Source: an uncultured Actinomycetaceae bacterium (GTDB lineage: Bacteria; Actinomycetota; Actinomycetes; Actinomycetales; Actinomycetaceae). From it: a stretch of DNA of 64,000 nt. Shown here piece after piece: positions 63,795 to 64,000 of this stretch. Position 1 is the stretch's first letter, and every line of letters begins with the position of its first letter. The position numbers and the translations under genes are program-made. The DNA lies in assembly GCA_902464405.1 (NCBI GenBank), contig CABQJD010000006.1:1-64000 (forward strand), in the 5' to 3' direction. The notes beneath the pieces were generated by a model that was given only the letters and a program-made list of their open reading frames with translations, ran no database searches and was not told the origin of the DNA.

Positions 63795-64000
63795 TTAGTC
63801 AGTCACGTTGTAGGGCACTACGTTGTAGACGTCGATATAGCGCAGTTCGTCGTTTATCATTGCTGCTGCTCGCTGGTAGCCCTCGGCTACTTTCTGAATC
63901 TCGTCCCCAGCAGGAATAATATCGTCGGTAAATTCTAGTGAATACACTCCAGCTACTGCTTCTTTAAGTTTTAAAGGTCCTTGCTTAATCCAACCTGTCG
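63795..64000 (-). CDS. Phage-region protein, cut by the window edge
   Basis: The minus-strand frame is open from the right edge to TAA at 63795-63797, giving at least 67 residues (LKLKEAVAGVYSLEFTDDII; AEGYQRAAAMINDELRYIDV; ends NVTD). No family is recognised from this fragment. It probably continues the series of small phage genes. Confidence 0.55.
   Translation of the reverse strand, partial: TGWIKQGPLKLKEAVAGVYSLEFTDDIIPAGDEIQKVAEGYQRAAAMINDELRYIDVYNVVPYNVTD

Noticed and set aside
1..64000. CRISPR arrays, rRNA genes, intact insertion sequences and a replication origin
   Set aside because: I looked for regular spacer repeats, rRNA cores, transposase frames with terminal repeats and DnaA-box clusters and saw none.

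Overview
The window comes from an actinobacterial chromosome of moderate GC content. Lineage markers are a DUF3073 protein and a bacterial sterol-carrier-like protein side by side, a DUF3618/holin-family pair, a GTP-type PEP carboxykinase and a split MurJ without pseudokinase domain. A single-chain pyruvate:ferredoxin-type oxidoreductase, a CydDC-like exporter and fermentative amino-acid exchange genes fit an Actinomycetaceae-like facultative or anaerobic host-associated organism. The genus is not determined; this is inference from gene content only.

Layout. 1-1.1 kb: 3' part of a type I restriction specificity gene (hsdS) beside a decayed recN fragment. 1.3-7.7 kb: fba, purA, an LppM-like lipoprotein gene and pckG, mostly single genes with good terminators. 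8.2-14.8 kb: a compact class I lanthipeptide cluster whose precursor gene (57 codons, 8231-8404) is easily missed, followed by lanC, lanB and an ABC exporter gene. 14.8-15.9 kb: AT-rich decayed DNA. 15.9-28.0 kb: core genes (gdhA, DUF3073/SCP pair, DUF3618/holin pair, murJ, tRNA-Phe/Asp/Glu, mscS, hemH, tRNA-Lys, ppk1). 28.1-28.7 kb: a bacteriocin-like peptide reading frame without a normal start codon and a small membrane protein, behind a perfect 28-bp palindrome. 28.8-54.7 kb: pit/DUF47, thiN, a translationally coupled PFOR-DsbA pair, a polar amino-acid ABC system, a CDF pump, a CydDC-like exporter, an AspT-type transporter, an amino-acid permease, msrAB, a patatin-MMPL pair and a GNAT gene.

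54.9-64 kb is accessory DNA beginning at tRNA-Gly(CCC). It contains a truncated ClbS/DfsB-like gene, a three-gene minus-strand unit headed by a secreted protein, and a divergent plus-strand unit of a small secreted Cys-containing peptide, a histidine kinase and a NarL-type response regulator. Further right is a secreted preproprotein with a Cys-rich hydrophobic C-terminal domain plus a two-helix, immunity-like membrane protein. Three related inverted-repeat operator candidates (57001, 59643, 61156) flank these units, and the half-site recurs as the 28138 palindrome. I read this as a peptide-sensing regulon controlling bacteriocin-like genes, probably reaching the distant 28-kb locus. From 61204 rightward lie prophage remnants: a large terminase gene broken by one in-frame TGA, and small phage genes each in a cassette with the same promoter/leader repeat and the same terminator.

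How the parts work together: the two most notable systems are the lanthipeptide cluster (precursor, cyclase, full-length LanB and exporter, but no visible protease, immunity or regulator genes) and the peptide/kinase/regulator/bacteriocin region near 57-61 kb.
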